Origin: Streptomyces triticisoli
GTDB lineage: Bacteria; Actinomycetota; Actinomycetes; Streptomycetales; Streptomycetaceae
Reading direction: 5' to 3'
Length of the DNA: 44,185 nucleotides
Assembly: GCF_003270085.1 (NCBI RefSeq)
Contig: NZ_QFDQ01000168.1
Location: 1 to 44,185 of the forward strand
Each line of letters starts with the position of its first letter. Positions within the stretch are counted from its first letter, which is position 1. The translations under genes were made by a program, and so were the position numbers. The notes under the pieces are model-generated. The model made no database searches. It was given only the letters and a program-made list of their open reading frames with translations, and had not been told where the DNA came from. Below are positions 27,418 to 36,739 of this stretch, piece by piece.

Positions 27418-28950
27418 CTACGAGCCCTGCGGCTGCCGTGCCGCGGCCTCCGACAGGCGCGGGCCGGTCGGCAGGAACGTCGACCACTCCGCGGGAACGG
27501 GGGTCGGTTTGACCCGTTCGTAGCCGAGCCGGGTCTGGGCGATCCTCGCCTCCTTGAGCGCCGCCTCGCGCTGCTGGGCGGAGGTGCCGATGCCCTTGTC
27601 GTCGGTGGCGCTGTCGCTGTTGGACTGCAGGGCGTAGCGCAGGCCCGTGTCGGTCACCAGGAAGACGCCGCCCGCCTGTGTCTCGGTGCCCTGGAACTGC
27701 CGGAAGAGCAGGCCCGAGCCGGGGGTGACGTACGCGCTGGAGGAGCCGGTGGGCAGTTGTGCGGGGAAGTCGGTGCTCACCCACGTGGACAGAGTCGTCC
27801 GGCCCTGGCCGTCGACGGAGCGCAGGACCGTGCAGACGGTGTTGCGGCCGGACGTCGTGCGGCCCCCGTCGTTCACTGTTCTCGGTTTGTACGTCGGCCA
27901 GTTCCTGTCCCCGGCGAACGTCGTGCTGTCGGTGACCGCGCCGGGGCTGACCTGCTGGGCCTCGCCCGCCTGGCCGACGGCGACCAGGTCACGGCTGTTG
28001 AGCAGCAGCGTGGCGGTGAACTCGGAGACGCGGGCCACGCGGCCGGGCAGCACCACGTAGTACTGCATCCGCCGGCCGTCGTACGCCTTGATGACCATGC
28101 CGACCTTGTCGTACTGGTCGTACTGCTGCACCCCGCTGAACGCGCCCGCTGTCGCACCCGGCGTGTCGTCGATCTCCGGGATCTCGATCGGGTCGCCCTT
28201 GTGAAGGGTCGCGAGCCATTCCTGGGAGACGCGCTGCGGGGCGCGGCCCTGGGTGTCGAGGGCCTTGAGCAGTTCCTTGTCGGCCGGGTAGGCCAACTGG
28301 TACGCAGTACCGCCCGCATCGACGACATATTGGGTCTTCCCGTCGGGGCCGACGACGTACATCAGGTCGCCGCCCGAGAGTTTCTGGCTCCCCTCCGTCC
28401 TGGACCACTCCTTCTCGGCGAAAACGAACGCCGCCTTCTGGACGGCCCGGCCGCCGTCGCCGGGACGCTCGCAGACCATCCAGCGCTTGGGTGCCTCGGC
28501 CTCGCCGGGTGTGGGCAGCCGGTCAGGCGCGTAAGGGATGCCGATCGTGGCGCCGTGCGGGGGCTTGCCGCTGTCGAGGACCTTCTCGTCGACGGTGATG
28601 ACGCTGTTCTTGCCCGGATCCAGCAGGAGTTTCGCGGAGGCCATGTTCAGGACCGGGTGCAACTGGGTCCGTTTGCCCGTCTTCAGCACCACGTAGCGCG
28701 TGGTCGACTCGCTGGCGACGATGACGTGTTCCTCGGGCTTGTCCCAGCCCTTGGGTGCCGTCGGGCTGAACAGGCCGATGCCTCCGAACACCGCGAGGAC
28801 CACCACGCCGACGACGACACCGGGCACTACCGCGCCCAGCGGCTTGGGGGCGCCCTCCTCCGAACCCGACGGCGAGGGCCGGAGGAAGGATGCGAGCATA
28901 CGGCGCTTCGCGAAGGTGTAGGCGTTGAGTTCGTCCCGCCGTGATGCCAT
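27418..28950 (-). CDS. eccB: Type VII secretion protein EccB
   Basis: EccB is a core ESX membrane subunit with a large periplasmic/extracellular domain. The 510-aa protein starts MASRRDELNAYTFAKRR, a typical EccB N-terminus, then a membrane helix at about 39-61 and an outer domain with R1-R4-type repeats and a likely disulfide between Cys160 and Cys373. The ATG has GGAGAG upstream. It begins the minus operon eccB, mycP, membrane protein and diverges from eccE over a 216-base spacer that contains a possible minus-strand -10-like ATAGTA. Confidence 0.95.
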   Translation of the reverse strand: MASRRDELNAYTFAKRRMLASFLRPSPSGSEEGAPKPLGAVVPGVVVGVVVLAVFGGIGLFSPTAPKGWDKPEEHVIVASESTTRYVVLKTGKRTQLHPVLNMASAKLLLDPGKNSVITVDEKVLDSGKPPHGATIGIPYAPDRLPTPGEAEAPKRWMVCERPGDGGRAVQKAAFVFAEKEWSRTEGSQKLSGGDLMYVVGPDGKTQYVVDAGGTAYQLAYPADKELLKALDTQGRAPQRVSQEWLATLHKGDPIEIPEIDDTPGATAGAFSGVQQYDQYDKVGMVIKAYDGRRMQYYVVLPGRVARVSEFTATLLLNSRDLVAVGQAGEAQQVSPGAVTDSTTFAGDRNWPTYKPRTVNDGGRTTSGRNTVCTVLRSVDGQGRTTLSTWVSTDFPAQLPTGSSSAYVTPGSGLLFRQFQGTETQAGGVFLVTDTGLRYALQSNSDSATDDKGIGTSAQQREAALKEARIAQTRLGYERVKPTPVPAEWSTFLPTGPRLSEAAARQPQGS

Positions 28951-29166
28951 CTGTTTCCGCTCTCTCCCCGTGCGGAGTCGTGAAGGACTCGTGGGGGCCC
29001 GGTGCGCGCACCGACCCCGGTTCCTCGACTGCCCTCTGGTGCCTCAACTGTCAGCAACGGCCCCTACTATGCCTGTTGCGTGGCACTGTCCGCGGCATGG
29101 GTAGGGTGCTGAGGCCGTGAGGCGGCTGCGCACGAGTGCTTTCAGGAGAGTTCGGGGGTTGGAGTA

Positions 29167-30507
29167 GTGGCTTCCACAGCACGGACCCGATCGCGATCGC
29201 AATCGCGGGCGCGATCCGGTGACGCCGGGCAGCCGAGTGCCCGCGATTCCCGCTCCGCCGACCCGCCCGATGCACCGGCCCGTGGCTCCTTCACCCCGCA
29301 CCTTAGGTCTCGTTCGGGACGCGGGGGCTCGTTCGCGCTGCAGCGGCTCGTACTGCTGGAGTTGGCCGTCGCGCTGCTGTTCTGCGGATGGCTGGTGGGA
29401 CCGTTCGCACTCGTACCGGCGAGCGTCGTCGCCACCGCCCTCCTGGCACTGGCCTTCGTCCGCCGCCGTGGACGCACCCTGCCGGAGTGGCTGGGCACCC
29501 TGCTCGCGTTGCGGGCCCGCAAGCGGCGGGCCGCGAGCACTCCGGTGCCGCCGCGCGTCGAGTCCGGTTTCGCCCCCGCCGTCGAGTGTGACCCCAGCCT
29601 GCGTACCTACTCCCACGGCGGCAGGGAGCGGCGCCCCGTCGGAATGGTCGGGGACGGGACCTTTCTCAGTGCCGTCGTGCAGGTGGAGGCCGATGTCACG
29701 GCGTTGCGGGCCGAGCGGGGGCGGCAGCCGTTGCCGGTCGGGCTGGTGCGGGACGCGCTGGAGGTGGACGGGATACGGCTGGAGTCGGCGCAGATCGTGC
29801 TGCACACGCAGCCCGCGCCGGCGCTGCACCTGCCGCAGCACTCGGTGGCCGTGACGAACTACGCGCCGCTGCAGGAGCAGACCGGTGCGCCGGCGGTGCG
29901 CATCACGTGGATCGCGCTGAAGCTCGACCCGGAGCTGTGCCGGGAGGCGGTGGAGGCGCGGGGCGGAGGGCTCGTGGGGGCGCAGAAGTGCCTTGCGCGG
30001 GTTGCCGATCACCTTGCCAGTCGGCTGACGGGGGCCGGGTTCCGTACGACCCTGCTCAACGAGGAGGAGCTGACCGCCGCCATCGCCACGTCCGCGTGTG
30101 CCAACCCGCTGGTGACCGCGGAGGCCGGACGGAGCGAGACGCGGGAGCGGCGGACGGAGGAATCCGGCCGCAGCTGGCGCTGCGACAACCGCCGCCACAC
30201 CACCTACTGGGTTCGGCGCTGGCCCCGACTGGGCGGCCACGGCCCGTCCCTGCCGCAGTTCGTGGCGCTGCTCACCAGCGTGCCGGCGCTCGCCACGACG
30301 TTCAGCCTCACGCTCTCGCGCGCGGAGCGGCAGGAGACGGCGCTGTGCGGACACGTACGGGTCACCGGGCGCAGTGACGACGAACTGGTGGCCGCGCGGC
30401 GCGCGTTGGAGGACGTCGCGCGGCAGGCGGGCACGGGACTCGCTCGTCTGGACCGGGAGCAGGTGCCCGGCATGCTCGCCACACTGCCCCTCGGAGGTGC
30501 CCGGTGA
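29167..30507 (+). CDS. eccE: Type VII secretion protein EccE
   Basis: EccE is a peripheral subunit of the actinobacterial ESX membrane complex. The 446-aa protein has a basic, Arg/Ser-rich N-terminal tail, two adjacent membrane helices (about 60-78 and 80-98) and a cytoplasmic domain of about 340 residues, the usual EccE layout. The start is GTG 29167, with GGAG four to six bases upstream, tighter than usual. The stop overlaps the next gene by four bases (GTGA). EccE presence marks the system as T7SSa, the mycobacterial type. Confidence 0.88.
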   Translation: MASTARTRSRSQSRARSGDAGQPSARDSRSADPPDAPARGSFTPHLRSRSGRGGSFALQRLVLLELAVALLFCGWLVGPFALVPASVVATALLALAFVRRRGRTLPEWLGTLLALRARKRRAASTPVPPRVESGFAPAVECDPSLRTYSHGGRERRPVGMVGDGTFLSAVVQVEADVTALRAERGRQPLPVGLVRDALEVDGIRLESAQIVLHTQPAPALHLPQHSVAVTNYAPLQEQTGAPAVRITWIALKLDPELCREAVEARGGGLVGAQKCLARVADHLASRLTGAGFRTTLLNEEELTAAIATSACANPLVTAEAGRSETRERRTEESGRSWRCDNRRHTTYWVRRWPRLGGHGPSLPQFVALLTSVPALATTFSLTLSRAERQETALCGHVRVTGRSDDELVAARRALEDVARQAGTGLARLDREQVPGMLATLPLGGAR

Positions 30508-31280
30508 CCGCCATGACCACGCAGACGGCTGACCCTTCGGGTGATGTTCCGCCTTCTGCCGCCGAGCGGTTGCGGGGGCGGCTGCGCAGCGGCCTCGGGC
30601 TGATCGGTCCGCGGCACGGACGCCACACGCTCTCCGCGGAGCAGGTGGACGCGCTCGCGCTGCCCATCGGGGACGACGGTGTCGTCATCGGCGTGGACGC
30701 CGAGGGGCAGCCCGCCGTCCTGGGGCTCAACCGGCCCACGCCGTACGACGTCGTGCTCATCGGCGGCCTGTGGACGGCGCAGGTCCTTGCCCTGCGCGCG
30801 GCGGCCACCGGGGCACGTGTCGCCGTGGAGACGGGCCGGCCCCAGTCCTGGGTGCAGATGGTGCACGCCATGGGCGGCGGTCAGAACGGCCTGGCCGTGT
30901 ACGAGGTGGGCCGAGTGCCCCCGCAGGGCGCGTCGGCCGGCACGCCCGTGCTGGTCGTGCGGGACTGCGGCATGCGGCCGCCGCGCGGCCGGGTCGTGTC
31001 GGGTCCTTGGCAGTCGGTGCTGACCCTGCTGCCGTATCTGAGTCCGGTGGCCCCTCGGCTGATACGGCAGGCACGGCTCGTCGGCGTCCAGCGGATCTCG
31101 CCGGACGAGGCCGCCGACCTGAGTCGCACCATGGCGTTGCCGCGGGCGGACGTGGAGTCCCTGCCGACGCTCCCCGATGGTGTCACGCTGTGGTGCGCCG
31201 ACCGGGACCGGCAGTACGTGATGACCCGACCCACCGATGCCGAGACCGGATTGCTGGGCAATCCGCGACGGATGGACTGA
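30504..31280 (+). CDS. Cytosolic protein coupled to eccE, function unknown
   Basis: This 258-aa protein has no signal peptide or membrane helix. A segment at about 82-108 (DVVLIGGLWTAQVLALRAAA then GARVAVET) reads like a Rossmann-type dinucleotide fold, but the usual Gly-x-Gly loop is altered to GGLWTAQ, so ligand binding is uncertain. The start overlaps the eccE stop by four bases, implying coupled translation and a common role. It could be a cytosolic factor docking at EccE or a substrate chaperone; no sequence feature decides this. It precedes the EspI-like gene. Confidence 0.82.
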   Translation: MTAMTTQTADPSGDVPPSAAERLRGRLRSGLGLIGPRHGRHTLSAEQVDALALPIGDDGVVIGVDAEGQPAVLGLNRPTPYDVVLIGGLWTAQVLALRAAATGARVAVETGRPQSWVQMVHAMGGGQNGLAVYEVGRVPPQGASAGTPVLVVRDCGMRPPRGRVVSGPWQSVLTLLPYLSPVAPRLIRQARLVGVQRISPDEAADLSRTMALPRADVESLPTLPDGVTLWCADRDRQYVMTRPTDAETGLLGNPRRMD

Positions 31281-31588
31281 ACCGTTCCTTCCGGCCCTTC
31301 TCGGCTGTTTTGTTCGGGTCCGATGTGGCGCGGTGGCGGTCGGCCTTGTCAACTCCCGGGCATGCGTTACCTGATGGGTGTGCGTTGGGAGGTGGACGGG
31401 CCTGCCGCGGTGTGGCCCGTGGTGATTAGGCTGGGAGCGGGCGCGACGTCAGTACCCGTGGACCAGGCGTCGACGGCCCAGGGGAGAGCCGGTGGATCGG
31501 ACTGCCTCGAACTACTACGGACGACTCGGACCGACACGACATGGTCGCCCCGGCAGCATGAGGGTGCTCGACCACACCAGGAGGAACT
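31281..31588 (+). promoter_or_regulatory. Leader region of the EspI-like gene
   Basis: This 308-base spacer has no convincing gene. It contains a TTGTCA at about 31347-31352 and TAGGCT at about 31428-31433, not spaced as a promoter pair. A perfect Shine-Dalgarno AGGAGGAACT immediately precedes the GTG at 31589. I see no strong hairpin. Confidence 0.4.
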
Positions 31589-34459
31589 GTGAACAGCGAT
31601 CGGGACGGGATCCGCGGGGGCTGGGCCACACCCGACGATGACCAGCCCGACGCGGAGTCGGCCATCGAGACGACCGGCGAGTTCACCATCGACTACGCAC
31701 CGCCCGCCTGGTACACGCAGAACGCGCCGAGCGGTTCGGGGTCCGGGGCCGGGGAGGTGGCAGAGTCCTCCGGTTCACCGGTGTCCTCCGGTTCGCCGGC
31801 TTCGCCGGGGGCTCCTGCCGCTCCCGCCGCTCCTGCGGGGTCCGCTGTTCCGAGTGGGCCGGTGCCCGGGGTGACTCCGCCTCCGGCGTTCCAGCCGGAC
31901 GGGGCCTACACGCCGCCCACGCCGCCCGCGCCGCCGGAGGAGAACCCGGTGGCCGTGCCGAACCTTCCGGCGGGCAGTGGGTTCGAGCCGCAGGAGCAGG
32001 GTGCGGGTTCCGGGGCCGGTGACCTCGAGAGCGGTGCCACCATGCGGATCTCCGCCGGTGCCCTGAAGCGGGAGATCTCGGAGCGGGACGGCGCGCAGGG
32101 CGAGGCGCCCGAGACCGAGGTCCAGGGGGACGAGTCCGTCGCGCCGACGGAGGGAGAGGGCCAGGCCGCGGAGGACACGGCGTCGGACGAGCGTGGTACG
32201 GAGGGTGCGGTCGAGTCCGCCGACCCCTCCGGCGAGGCCGAGGCGGCGGAGTCCGTCGCCGAGGCGTCCGGTGACTTTGAGTCCGCCGAGGGCGAGCCGG
32301 GCGAGGCCGGGAGCTCCCCGGCGGCGGACACGGATGCAGCGGATACCTCGCAACCCACGGATGCCGAGGCGGCGGAAACCGGTGGCGCGGACGCCGCTTC
32401 GGCCGACGCCGAGTCCGCGGGCGGCGAGGCCGGGGAATCCGCTGTCGCGGCCGCTCGGCCTGCCTCGGCCGAGCCCCAGGACGCCACCGCACCCCAGGAC
32501 GCCGTCCCGCAGGGCGCTCCTGCCTCCTGGGCTCCCCCACCGGTCCCGCAGGGGCCGGTGCCGCCGCTGCCGCCGTCGTACCAGCCCGCCGCGCCCGCTC
32601 CGGCGGCCCAGTGGCCCAGTCGGCCGCAGTCCCACCCGGCCGCGCCGGCGCAGTCGCAGTCACAGTCGCAGTCACAGCCGACGGCTCCGCAGGGGCCGCC
32701 TTCCGAGCCGCCCCAGCAGCCGCCCTTCCAGCCGCAGGCGCCACAGTCGGCCCCCGCTGCCTGGAACCCGGCGGCCCCCCAGCCGGGGTACGGCTTCCCC
32801 CAGCCCGGAACACCAGGCGCACCACAGCCGCCCACCCAGCAGCCCATGGGCACCCCTACGACACCGGCCAACCCCCAAGCCGGATACGGCTTCCCCCAAC
32901 CCGGAACACCAGGCGCACCACAGCCGCCCGCCCAGCAGCCCATGGGCACCCCTACGACACCGGCCAACCCCCAAGCCGGATACGGCTTCCCCCAACCCCA
33001 GGGTGCCGCCCCCAACCCGCCCGTCCCGCCCAGTGGTTACGGTTTCCCGCAGCCGCCCCAGCAGCCTGACCCGGCTCAGGCTCAGGCTCAGCAGCCCGTC
33101 GATCCTCGGCTCGGGACCGGCTGGCCGCAGCCGGTGCAGCACGATCAGCGGCAGCCGACCAATCTCGGGGCCGCACCGCTCGGTTACACGGCGGCCGTGG
33201 AGCTGTCCTCCGACCGGCTGCTCAACAACAAGAAGCAGAAGGCCCGTAGCAGCCGGCCGGCCGGTGCCGGGCCCCGGTTCAGGATCGGTGGGAAGAAGGA
33301 GGAGGCCGAGCGGCAGCGGAAGCTGGAGTTGATCCGTACGCCGGTGCTGTCCTGCTACCGGATCGCCGTGATCAGCCTCAAGGGCGGTGTCGGCAAGACG
33401 ACCACCACCACCGCGCTCGGCTCCACGCTCGCCACCGAGCGGCAGGACAAGATCCTCGCCATCGACGCCAACCCGGACGCCGGTACGCTCGGCCGCCGGG
33501 TGCGCCGGGAGACCGGGGCCACCATCCGTGACCTCGTCCAGGCGATCCCGTACCTCAACTCCTACATGGACATCCGGCGGTTCACGTCCCAGGCGTCCTC
33601 CGGCCTTGAGATCATCGCCAACGACGTCGACCCGGCCGTGTCCACGACGTTCAACGACGAGGACTACCGCCGCGCGATCGACGTGCTGGGCAAGCAGTAC
33701 CCGATCATCCTCACCGACTCCGGCACGGGTCTGCTCTACAGCGCCATGCGCGGTGTGCTCGACCTCGCCGATCAGCTCATCATCATCTCCACTCCGTCCG
33801 TGGACGGTGCGAGCAGCGCCAGTACGACACTGGACTGGCTGTCCGCGCACGGGTACGCCGACCTGGTCGCGCGCTCCCTCACCGTGATCTCCGGTGTGCG
33901 CGAGACCGGCAAGATGATCAAGGTGGAGGACATAGTCTCCCACTTCGAGACCCGTTGCCGCGGGGTCGTCGTGGTGCCCTTCGACGAGCATCTGGCCGCC
34001 GGTGCCGAGGTCGACCTGGACATGATGCGGCCGAAGGTGCGGGAGGCGTACTTCAACCTCGCGGCGATGGTCGCCGAGGACTTCGTACGGCACCAGCAGT
34101 CGCACGGGCTGTGGACGTCCGACGGCAACCCGCCGCCGGTCGCGGCCCCGCCGCTGCCGGGTCAGCCGATTCCGGGCCAGCCGGGACAGCCGGCTCCGGG
34201 ACAGCCCGTGCCGGGGCAGCACCCCTATCCGGAGCAGCACCCTTATCCGGGACAGCACCCTTATCCGGGACAGCCGGGACAGCCGGCTCCGGGACAGTTC
34301 GCTCCCCAGCAACAGCCCGGCCAGCCCGGCCCCGGCCAGCCGTACCCGGGCCCACCCCCCGTCGCGGGCCCGCAGCCCTACCCCGGCCAGCCCTACCCGC
34401 AGCACCCCCAACAGCCCCCTCCCCCGCAGGGCCAGACCCCGCCTCCGCCTCAGCAGTAA
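31589..34459 (+). CDS. EspI-like ParA/MinD-type ATPase with Pro/Gln-rich tails
   Basis: This 956-aa protein combines about 560 residues of disordered Ser/Ala/Glu- and then Pro/Gln/Gly-rich sequence with a ParA/MinD-like ATPase domain (about 590-840): deviant Walker A KGGVGKTT (598-605), IDANPDAG, and a Walker B-type [10 protein letters not shown] second Pro/Gly/Gln tail of about 100 residues follows (repeated GQHPYP units). The architecture matches mycobacterial EspI, an ESX-1-associated regulator. The start is GTG 31589 after an excellent AGGAGGA. It follows the eccE pair. It probably links secretion to energy state, or to positioning in the hypha, but that is inference. Confidence 0.92.
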   Translation: MNSDRDGIRGGWATPDDDQPDAESAIETTGEFTIDYAPPAWYTQNAPSGSGSGAGEVAESSGSPVSSGSPASPGAPAAPAAPAGSAVPSGPVPGVTPPPAFQPDGAYTPPTPPAPPEENPVAVPNLPAGSGFEPQEQGAGSGAGDLESGATMRISAGALKREISERDGAQGEAPETEVQGDESVAPTEGEGQAAEDTASDERGTEGAVESADPSGEAEAAESVAEASGDFESAEGEPGEAGSSPAADTDAADTSQPTDAEAAETGGADAASADAESAGGEAGESAVAAARPASAEPQDATAPQDAVPQGAPASWAPPPVPQGPVPPLPPSYQPAAPAPAAQWPSRPQSHPAAPAQSQSQSQSQPTAPQGPPSEPPQQPPFQPQAPQSAPAAWNPAAPQPGYGFPQPGTPGAPQPPTQQPMGTPTTPANPQAGYGFPQPGTPGAPQPPAQQPMGTPTTPANPQAGYGFPQPQGAAPNPPVPPSGYGFPQPPQQPDPAQAQAQQPVDPRLGTGWPQPVQHDQRQPTNLGAAPLGYTAAVELSSDRLLNNKKQKARSSRPAGAGPRFRIGGKKEEAERQRKLELIRTPVLSCYRIAVISLKGGVGKTTTTTALGSTLATERQDKILAIDANPDAGTLGRRVRRETGATIRDLVQAIPYLNSYMDIRRFTSQASSGLEIIANDVDPAVSTTFNDEDYRRAIDVLGKQYPIILTDSGTGLLYSAMRGVLDLADQLIIISTPSVDGASSASTTLDWLSAHGYADLVARSLTVISGVRETGKMIKVEDIVSHFETRCRGVVVVPFDEHLAAGAEVDLDMMRPKVREAYFNLAAMVAEDFVRHQQSHGLWTSDGNPPPVAAPPLPGQPIPGQPGQPAPGQPVPGQHPYPEQHPYPGQHPYPGQPGQPAPGQFAPQQQPGQPGPGQPYPGPPPVAGPQPYPGQPYPQHPQQPPPPQGQTPPPPQQ
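32786..32980 (+). repeat. 96-bp tandem repeat inside the EspI-like gene
   Basis: Two nearly identical 96-bp units (32786-32881 and 32882-32977) encode 32 residues each beginning [10 protein letters not shown] and ending ANPQA; a third partial copy begins at 32978. Few bases differ between units, so the duplication is recent or kept identical by conversion. Confidence 0.95.
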
Positions 34460-34507
34460 CCCCGGCAACCCCACCCCGTACCCTCCCGGCCCACCCCGTA
34501 CCCTCCC

Positions 34508-34537
34508 GGCCCGCGCCGTCCCCCGACGGCGCGGGCC
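34508..34537 (+). terminator. Terminator of the EspI-like gene
   Basis: A 13-bp perfect stem (34508-34520 with 34525-34537) with a CCCC loop lies 49 bases past the stop. Just before it a 21-base block is tandemly repeated (about 34469-34510). Confidence 0.8.
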
Positions 34538-34675
34538 TTCGCGCGTTCGCAGTCAGAATCGGTCGTGTTTCCGCCGCCACGCTCTCACCTGCGAGGCTTC
34601 AGTGGTCTCCACCAATAAGAGCGGCGGAGCGACGCAGTCGTTGTTTCCGCAGGCCACATAGGGTTTGACGCACCG

Positions 34676-34704
34676 TTGACGCGCGCAGACTGCCGCTGAT
34701 AGAC
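34676..34704 (+). promoter_or_regulatory. Candidate promoter of the peptide ABC transporter operon
   Basis: TTGACG (34676-34681) is followed after 16-17 bases by GATAGA/ATAGAC (34698-34704), a plausible SigA/HrdB-type promoter about 120 bases upstream of the binding-protein gene. The spacer 34460-34819 is about 360 bases; beyond this and the hairpin it holds short direct repeats of gttcaagcc near 34740-34762. Confidence 0.4.
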
Positions 34705-34819
34705 ACTCACTCCATTCCCGCCGGCGTCACCCGATCAAGCCCGTTCAAGCCTGTTCAAGCCCGCCCCGGCAGGAGGCGCAAACCGTTTCCTGCGTGCGAT
34801 GACGCGAGGTCACCGAGCC

Positions 34820-36694
34820 ATGAGCACACACGATCAGCACGGCAGAGGACGTACCGGCCCACGTCTGAGGCGAACCCGGCTTCTCGCCACCGCGGGCGCC
34901 GCCGCCCTCGTCCTCACGGCCGGTCTCGCGACCCCGCTCGCCCCGGCCGCGCCACAGGCCCGGGCCGCCGAAGGCGCTCAGGGCAAGAAGGTCCTCACCG
35001 TCGCCGTCGCGCAGAGCGTCGACTCACTCAGCCCGTTCCTGGCCGGCCGGCTGCTCAGCACGAGCGTCCACCGGCTGATGTACGAGTACCTGACCAACTA
35101 CGACCCGAAGGACGCCCATGTCGTCCCGGCCCTGGCCACCGAGTGGGAGCCGTCGCCGGACAAGCTGACCTGGACCTTCACGATCCGATCCGACTCGAAG
35201 TGGTCGGACGGACAGCAGACCACCGCCGAGGACGCGGCGTGGACGCTCAACAAGATGATGACCGACGAGGGCGCCGCCACCGCCAACGGCAACTTCGTCA
35301 CCAACTTCGCCGAGGTCACCGCACCGAGCCCCACCCAGCTGGTGATCCGGCTGAAGAAGCCGCAGGCCACGATGACCGCGCTCGACGTGCCGATCGTGCC
35401 CAAGCACATCTGGGAGAAGGTCGACGACTTCTCCAAGTTCAACAACGACAAGAGCTTCCCGATCGTCGGGAACGGGCCGTTCGTCCTCACCGACTACAAG
35501 CCCGACAGCTATGTGCGTCTGAAGTCCAACAAGAGCTTCTGGCGGGGCGCGCCGAAGTTCGACGAGCTGGTCTTCCGGTACTACAAGGACCAGGACGCCG
35601 CCGTCGCCGCCCTGCGCAAGGGCGAGGTCTCCTTCGTGGCCGGCTCGCCGGCCCTGACGCCCGCGCAGGCAGCCTCGCTCAAGGGCGAGAAGGACATCCG
35701 TGTCAACGAAGGCCCCGGCCGCCGCTTCTACGCCCTGGCCACCAACCCGGGCGCGCAGGCCAGGAACGGCGAGAAGTTCGGTGACGGCCACCCGTCCCTG
35801 CTGGACCAGCGGGTGCGGAACGCGCTGTTCATGGCGGTGGACCGGAAGACCATCATCGACAAGGTCTTCCAGGGCCACGCGGTGGAGGGCCAGGGCTACA
35901 TCCCGCCGCGCTACCCGACGTACTTCTGGAAGCCGTCGGCGAGCCAGGAGCTGGCGTACGACCCGGAGAAGGCCGCCGAGCTCCTCGACCAGGCGGGCTA
36001 CCGGGCGAACGCCGACGGCAGGCGCGTCGGCAAGGACGGCAAGCCGCTGAACTACCGGGTGCTGTGCCACGCCACCGACCCCAACGACAAGGCGGTCGGC
36101 AAGTACCTGAAGGAGTGGTGGGGCAAGCTCGGCATCGGGGTCACCCTCGACTGCCTGGACAACGTGACCGACCCGTGGCTCGCGGGCAAGTACGACCTGG
36201 CCTTCGACGGCTGGTCGGTCAACCCGGACCCCGACTACGTGCTCTCCATCCACACCTGCGCCGCGCTCCCGGCGACTCCCAAGGACACCGGCGCCACGGA
36301 CAACTTCATCTGCGACAAGACGTACGACGAGCTGTACGCCAAGCAGCTCGCCGAGTACGACCCGGTCCAACGGGCGGACCTCGTCCAGCAGATGGAGTCA
36401 CGGCTGTACGACCTCGGGTACATGAACGTCATGGCCTATCCGAACGCGGTCGAGGCCTACCGCACGGACCAGATCGAGTCGATCACGACCATGCCGGCCG
36501 AGGCGGGGAACATCTACGGGCAGGACGGCTACTGGAGCTGGTGGTCGGCCGTTCCGGCGAACTCCGGCGACTCCTCGGACAGCTCCACGTCCACGGGCGT
36601 CGTCATCGGGATCGTGGCGGGTGTCGTCGTCCTCGCCGGCCTCGCGGTTCTCTTCACGGTGCGCCGCCGGGCCACGGCGGAGGACCGTGAGTAG
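34820..36694 (+). CDS. Peptide-type ABC transporter substrate-binding protein, membrane-anchored
   Basis: This 624-aa family 5 solute-binding protein (DppA/OppA type) would capture peptides or similar ligands for the permeases encoded downstream. It has a Tat/Sec-like signal with Arg residues (GPRLRRTRLLATAG) but no lipobox Cys; instead a C-terminal membrane helix lies at about 592-614 (GVVIGIVAGVVVLAGLAVLF) before a charged tail. The ATG at 34820 with GAGGT upstream is preferred over an ATG at 34799. It is the first gene of a five-gene operon. Confidence 0.9.
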   Translation: MSTHDQHGRGRTGPRLRRTRLLATAGAAALVLTAGLATPLAPAAPQARAAEGAQGKKVLTVAVAQSVDSLSPFLAGRLLSTSVHRLMYEYLTNYDPKDAHVVPALATEWEPSPDKLTWTFTIRSDSKWSDGQQTTAEDAAWTLNKMMTDEGAATANGNFVTNFAEVTAPSPTQLVIRLKKPQATMTALDVPIVPKHIWEKVDDFSKFNNDKSFPIVGNGPFVLTDYKPDSYVRLKSNKSFWRGAPKFDELVFRYYKDQDAAVAALRKGEVSFVAGSPALTPAQAASLKGEKDIRVNEGPGRRFYALATNPGAQARNGEKFGDGHPSLLDQRVRNALFMAVDRKTIIDKVFQGHAVEGQGYIPPRYPTYFWKPSASQELAYDPEKAAELLDQAGYRANADGRRVGKDGKPLNYRVLCHATDPNDKAVGKYLKEWWGKLGIGVTLDCLDNVTDPWLAGKYDLAFDGWSVNPDPDYVLSIHTCAALPATPKDTGATDNFICDKTYDELYAKQLAEYDPVQRADLVQQMESRLYDLGYMNVMAYPNAVEAYRTDQIESITTMPAEAGNIYGQDGYWSWWSAVPANSGDSSDSSTSTGVVIGIVAGVVVLAGLAVLFTVRRRATAEDRE

Positions 36695-36739
36695 ACAGTG
36701 GGCGGGACAGGCAGTGAGCGAAGCAGACGGTGAGCGCGC

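Noticed and set aside
29185..29220. Palindromic gatcgcgatcgcaatcgcg sequence near the eccE start.
   Set aside because: It lies within the Arg/Ser-rich coding start of eccE and is explained by codon repetition.
31492..31641. GTG-initiated 49-codon frame overlapping the start of the EspI-like gene, with GGGGAGA upstream.
   Set aside because: It has an Arg-rich, unbiased composition with no recognisable features, and the EspI-like GTG has a better ribosome-binding site.
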